In this document: piece by piece, positions 60,201 to 64,000 of the stretch
Position numbering within the stretch: position 1 is the stretch's first letter
How the letters are laid out: each line of letters opens with the position of its first letter
NCBI GenBank assembly: GCA_905250075.1
Contig: CAJNOP010000046.1
Span: forward strand, 188,112-252,111
Length of the DNA: 64,000 bases
Source of the DNA: Rotaria sp. Silwood1
Lineage: Eukaryota; Rotifera; Eurotatoria; Philodinida; Philodinidae
Direction of reading: 5' to 3'
Notes under the pieces: generated by a model
Database searches by the model: none
What the model was told of the DNA's origin: nothing
Seen by the model: only the letters and a program-made list of their open reading frames with translations
Translations under genes and position numbers: made by a program

Positions 60201-63200
60201 GCACAAACATATGAATCATATTGGAAAATTAAAATTATTGAACAATTACTTATGTATTATAATGAAAATAAACAAAAATGTTTATTAAAAATGATTATGA
60301 ATGAAACAGGAATGGCATGTGATGATATTATTGAAACATTACAAAATTTAGGTGTTTTAACAATGAAATCAAATGGAAAGTAAGTTTGAAAATACGATCT
60401 ACTTATTATATTGCTATACGATTAAATGAAAGCATAACGAAGATATATGTCGGAAAAAAAATAGATAGAATAAAATAATCTCTTTGTAATCAACAACAAC
60501 AATCACACAGGCCTCGCACCGGTCCTTCTTTTCTCCTAAAATCCTTCTTTTCCTTCTTTTTTACTTTTCATACGAATAGGCTCAGAAACATCGAAAAACC
60601 TGATTATCAATACTTAGTTAGAGTCCAACACTGATAGGGAGCTCTCAGAGCTCCAGGAAATGTTTAATTTACCTCAAGTGCAATGAAAAGTCCGCCACAC
60701 TTAGACTAAGGTGCGCATGTGGGACTTCAATTTACGTGGTGCCCAAATGCAGGACTTGAGGTACGTAAAATGGCGCTTTTCTGAAATCCGGTCACTGCTG
60801 AGAGTTTTGGGCATATACTCAGTGACGAAGCATAGCTGAACCTGAGCTATATCATGGTCATAGTCTTATACCAGGTATCACATAATAGATGAGCCTCTCG
60901 GCATTTTGACTATAATTTTTTCTCATTACATTTTCAAGAACTAATCTTTTTCTCAGAAGATGCGTCTTAGAATTGTATAGGAAAAATGCATTGAGTATGC
61001 TATTCCAAAGTGCTCAAGTGAAAAACTACACGAAAAATATTACGAAGCTCGAGAGACCTTAACTTTCCGATCGTAAATGCAGCCTTAGGCGGCTTTACTT
61101 TTTGCACTTTGAGATATGAACAAATCTACGTAGCTACCTTGTAGTCCTTGAAAAGCTCTACCGTCTTCTTATGATTAGAATTTTTCCACCCTTGAACTAG
61201 TTGAAAGAGAATTGTTTTCTCTATTTACACTTTTTCCACAAGAATCATCATTTTTTGAACAGCAGTTTTGCACACCTGTGAAAATTTCTCAGATCTATCT
61301 AAAAACAAAACCTTTCGAGGCCAACTTTTTAAAATATTTGACTGAGAACTGGTATGTCTGTTATATCCAGGTATGGGATGTTTAATAGCGTTGTGTCTTT
61401 GAATACGCTATGTGAGACGAGAGAATGTTTCTCCTTGTTGCCCAGTGCATTTCCAAGAAGTTATTCTTTATATTGTAACATTGAGCGTGGACGAAATCTC
61501 TCATATATCATGAGAAAGAGCACCCTTGACAGCGGCAGAAAACTCAGCTTGATATATTCTGATACATTTGTAATCGTTCAAAAGCATTGTTTAGTTGTGC
61601 TGAAGTGCTTTGGAAAGTTGAAGTCTTTGAAGCTTCGTAGCATTTTTCGTGTAGTTTTCCACTTCAGCATTTTGGAACAACATACTCAATACATTTTTTG
61701 TAGGCAATTTCAAGACGCATCTTCTGAGAAAAAGATTAGTTTTTGAGAATGTAATGGAAAAAAGTTATAGCCAAAATATCGAGATGCTCATTTATTATGC
61801 GACACCCGGTAGATGGTTGTGCAAGTGACCTTTAGTCGCGTATCAATGTTCGATCGAGATTGTCGCTCAGCAGAACAAAAGACGCACAGTTTTTATTGGT
61901 GTCGTTGTTGATGAACAAAAGCAGAAAGGCAACCGACATTCAGTAGTACGCAGTGGCGGCGCTTGTGGACGAGAATGGGGGTGGTACGTGCAAGTTAATT
62001 TCAATTCCACTCAAAATTAACGTTCAACTTTCTACGCAAATTAAGTTGGTCAATCAATTTCAGAGATGACTTTGGACTTCTCCCCTATAAAACTACCGAG
62101 AGAGTCATTAAGAAATGAGGATGACAACAACATGCACACAGATTCCATGACCAAGGAGACAACTGTTCGTCTTTGAAATTCGTTCTCTGTTCGTATTCGC
62201 TACAAAACCGAGAGAATGGTCTTGCAACGTGCACAAATAATAATTCGAAAATAATTTTACTCGTCTGAACTCAGTCCTATCGTTTCTTATTGGACATCGT
62301 ATACAATTTATTTGTTGCAGCTCAGTACTCCGGGAAAACTCCTTCTTTCCCTTCCTTTCCTTCTTTTGTTCCAATTTCCTTCTTTTTTTTTGAAAAAATC
62401 CTTCTCAAAATCCTTCTTCTTGGTACCCCCCTGGTGCGACCCCTGATCACATTGTGTTTTTATCCTAGAAGAATTCTTCTAGTTGTTTTCTTATTTAATT
62501 TTAAATAAATAATATTTTTCTAGACCTGTAATTACTGCTGATATAACACAATTAGAAACAATATTAAAAAATGATAAAATAAAACATGCACACTGGGTTT
62601 CAATTGATAGTGAATATTTACGTTTTACACCTGTACTTACACCACTTTTATTAACAAATGAAGAAAAAGCTGTTGAAAAAGAAGTTAAAGAAATTCAAAT
62701 TGTATTTAAACAAATTGGTCGTGAAGCTGCTGAGTAAATTTCAAAAATAATAAATAATAATTTTGAAATTTTGAAATTTTATTTTATTTTTATAGAGCAG
62801 CATTATTAGAAGCTGAATCAAATGATGGTTCAAATCCAACAGAAATTATACGTTATATACGAAGACGAAAATATGGACAAAAACGTCGTTCAATTATTGT
62901 TAAACGTCGAACACCAATGAATAATAAATCAAATAAAAATGAATCAATCATTACTAATGATGATAGTTGTACAATTGATACAACAATTAATGATATTGAT
63001 GAACATTCACAAGAATATAAACCTCGTCGACAATTTTCAATAATACATGAAACTATAGAACAAGAAGAAAATAAATCTATTTCTCCTACACCATCATTAA
63101 AACTTACTTTAAAACAATCAACATTTAAACAATTACAACTTGATCAATTTCTTAAAGTTATACAACCAGATGGAAATTTATTAACTAATGAAGAATCTAA

Positions 63201-64000
63201 AATAAATCATATATCTCATTCAAATATAGAAACTAAAAATGAAAATGATGAAGAAATTCATTTACCATCAAGACGTATAAATCGAAATACACGTTTAAAT
63301 TCTACATCAAAAATTGACACTGATCTTATTATTAAATCAAATGAAAATTCATCAGAAACATTAAACAAACCTGATCGTATGTATTTCATACAATTTTTTT
63401 TTTACTCAATAATACCGATAGATATTATTAGTTGATCCAAATAACAAAGAAAAGTCATAGATGAACAAATAACTTTCTACTAGATTACATGCAAAATAGT
63501 TCTAGAATCAGAGTCAATATATATTTTTCATTGAAAACCATATCTTTCATGGTTATACAAAAAAACTATCGATAAATATCGTATTGTCAGAATTCATAAG
63601 TTCTAAGTAGATACTAGTTTTGCATATGTTTAATCTCTACTTAAATAGAATTTGATGAATTTTTTCGATTTGAGAAAGAAGATGAATATTTAATATACGG
63701 TGTAAATAAAGAAAATTTCTAAAAGACTAACATGGTCGTCTTCTGTGCTAGATAAAATACGAATTATTTTACCATTCTATATAAGAACTTCAATCAATCA
63801 AAAATTATTTTAGTTAATCATCAAGATTCATTCACAAGACAAATAAGTGAAGGTAGTCTTTCAATTATATCATCGAATGATAGTTCAACAACAACAAATA
63901 CTCTTAATTCATCTTCAACATTCAATATGGATCGACCATTATCATTAAAAAAACGTGGTTTAACTTCATCAGATATTCAAGCTTTAATTGATAGTACAGT
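57224..64000 (+). CDS. KAT6A: KAT6 (MOZ/MORF/Enok) histone acetyltransferase, 3' end beyond the window
   Basis: Exons: 57224..57337, 57391..57499, 57571..57683, 57734..58224, 58295..58644, 59361..59473, 59537..59746, 59811..60379, 62524..62733, 62796..63376, 63814..>64000; over 1010 residues so far. A double PHD finger sits at about 45-140 ([22 protein letters not shown], then [15 protein letters not shown]), specific to KAT6. The MYST domain has a C2HC finger (CEFC-X12-HCKKC), the catalytic Cys589 (NLSCITVLP), acetyl-CoA loop QRRGYG (597-602) and Glu623 ([10 protein letters not shown]). The enzyme acetylates histone H3 (K9/K14/K23) in the ING5-BRPF complex. Exons after 62524 encode a charged, Ser/Asn-rich region. 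The ATG has an acceptor 25 nt upstream. A possible extra 51-nt exon lies at 63649-63699. Vertebrate KAT6A and KAT6B cannot be told apart here. Confidence 0.93.
58645..59360 (+). other. KAT6 intron of 716 bp
   Basis: AT-rich intron between the serine-rich linker and the MYST domain. No ORF, repeat or RNA structure was recognised in it. Confidence 0.5.
60502..62451. mobile_element. TIR transposon copy inserted in a KAT6 intron
   Basis: The left end CAGGCCTCGCACCGG starts at 60508. The right end, reverse complemented, is CAGGGGTCGCACCAGG ending at 62445. Both are directly flanked by ATCACA (60502-60507 and 62446-62451). CAGGGGTCGC-like termini resemble hAT elements, though those usually give 8-bp duplications and only 6 bp match here. 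CCTTCTT-rich tracts occur just inside both ends. No transposase ORF was found (the longest open frame, 61354-61746, is not recognisable). It contains a long inverted repeat (60871-61809). Confidence 0.65.
60871..61809. repeat. Long inverted repeat (about 200-bp arms) within the KAT6-intron element
   Basis: Left arm about 60871-61068, right arm about 61611-61809 in reverse complement. Shared blocks include ACTAATCTTTTTCTCAGAAG followed by ATGCGTCTT, AAAACTACACGAAAAAT and GAGC-TCTCG. The spacer is about 540 bp. This is the second transposon in the window with a nested long palindrome. Confidence 0.7.
63649..63699 (+). CDS. Possible 51-nt cassette exon of KAT6
   Basis: Acceptor TTAAATAG at 63641-63648 and donor GTGTAA at 63700 bound 51 nt that stay open in phase 1 on both sides, compatible with the flanking KAT6 exons. 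It would add 17 residues, an acidic and aromatic segment ([16 protein letters not shown]). It lies inside the intron 63377-63813. Skipping it also keeps the frame, so inclusion is uncertain. Confidence 0.4.

Larger units (their letters stand above)
60380..62523 (+). other. KAT6 intron of 2.1 kb inside the MYST domain, mostly transposon
   Basis: This is the longest KAT6 intron. About 1.94 kb of its 2.14 kb is the TIR element 60508-62445. Without it the intron would be about 200 bp, like its neighbours. Confidence 0.65.

Noticed and set aside
61354..61746. 130-codon plus-strand ORF in the KAT6 intron
   Set aside because: It overlaps one arm of the long inverted repeat inside a transposon and shows no recognisable transposase or other domain.

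Overview
This is a eukaryotic, animal window. It is very AT-rich and has spliced genes with mostly short (about 45-200 bp) GT-AG introns. Its proteins are metazoan: a class III myosin, two tetraspanins, immunoglobulin-domain proteins, a Vasa helicase with CCHC knuckles, a KAT6 histone acetyltransferase and a homeobox gene. The best guess is a bdelloid rotifer (Rotaria/Adineta-like). The reasons are overall gene style, a DUF4385 gene that I know mainly from bacteria and phages, and many genes with a splice acceptor just before the ATG, which would fit spliced-leader trans-splicing. The organism call is inference. I rebuilt the exon structures by hand from splice sites and reading-frame phase, and all multi-exon models below keep an open frame.

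Left part (1-15.4 kb). The 3' end of a PDPR-like gene (+) meets a complete lysosomal Pro-X carboxypeptidase gene (-). Next come LYRM4/ISD11 and MRPL33 (both -, 85 bp apart and possibly co-transcribed), the Golgi SNARE GOSR1 (-), a small secreted kringle protein (+) and a type I membrane Ig protein (-). PDPR, LYRM4 and MRPL33 are all mitochondrial.

Middle part (15.4-38 kb). Long gene-poor stretches separate tetraspanin A, a secreted four-Ig protein and tetraspanin B, all on the minus strand. With the 14-15 kb Ig gene they form an alternating Ig/tetraspanin series. An intronless DUF4385 gene lies antisense inside intron 1 of the four-Ig gene. A piggyBac-like non-autonomous element sits at 30.75-31.34 kb. 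WDR86 (+) then converges on a two-TM protein with a PPxY motif (-).

Right part (38-64 kb). A kinase-headed class III myosin (-), a divergent homeobox gene (-), vasa/DDX4 with 21 coding exons (-), ribosomal protein eL14 (-), and the first two thirds of KAT6 (+), which runs off the right edge. The 53.9-55.8 kb interval is a hAT-like element with an 8-bp target duplication and a large internal inverted repeat. A second TIR element, also carrying a long inverted repeat, fills a KAT6 intron at 60.5-62.4 kb.

I saw no tRNA, rRNA or CRISPR features.
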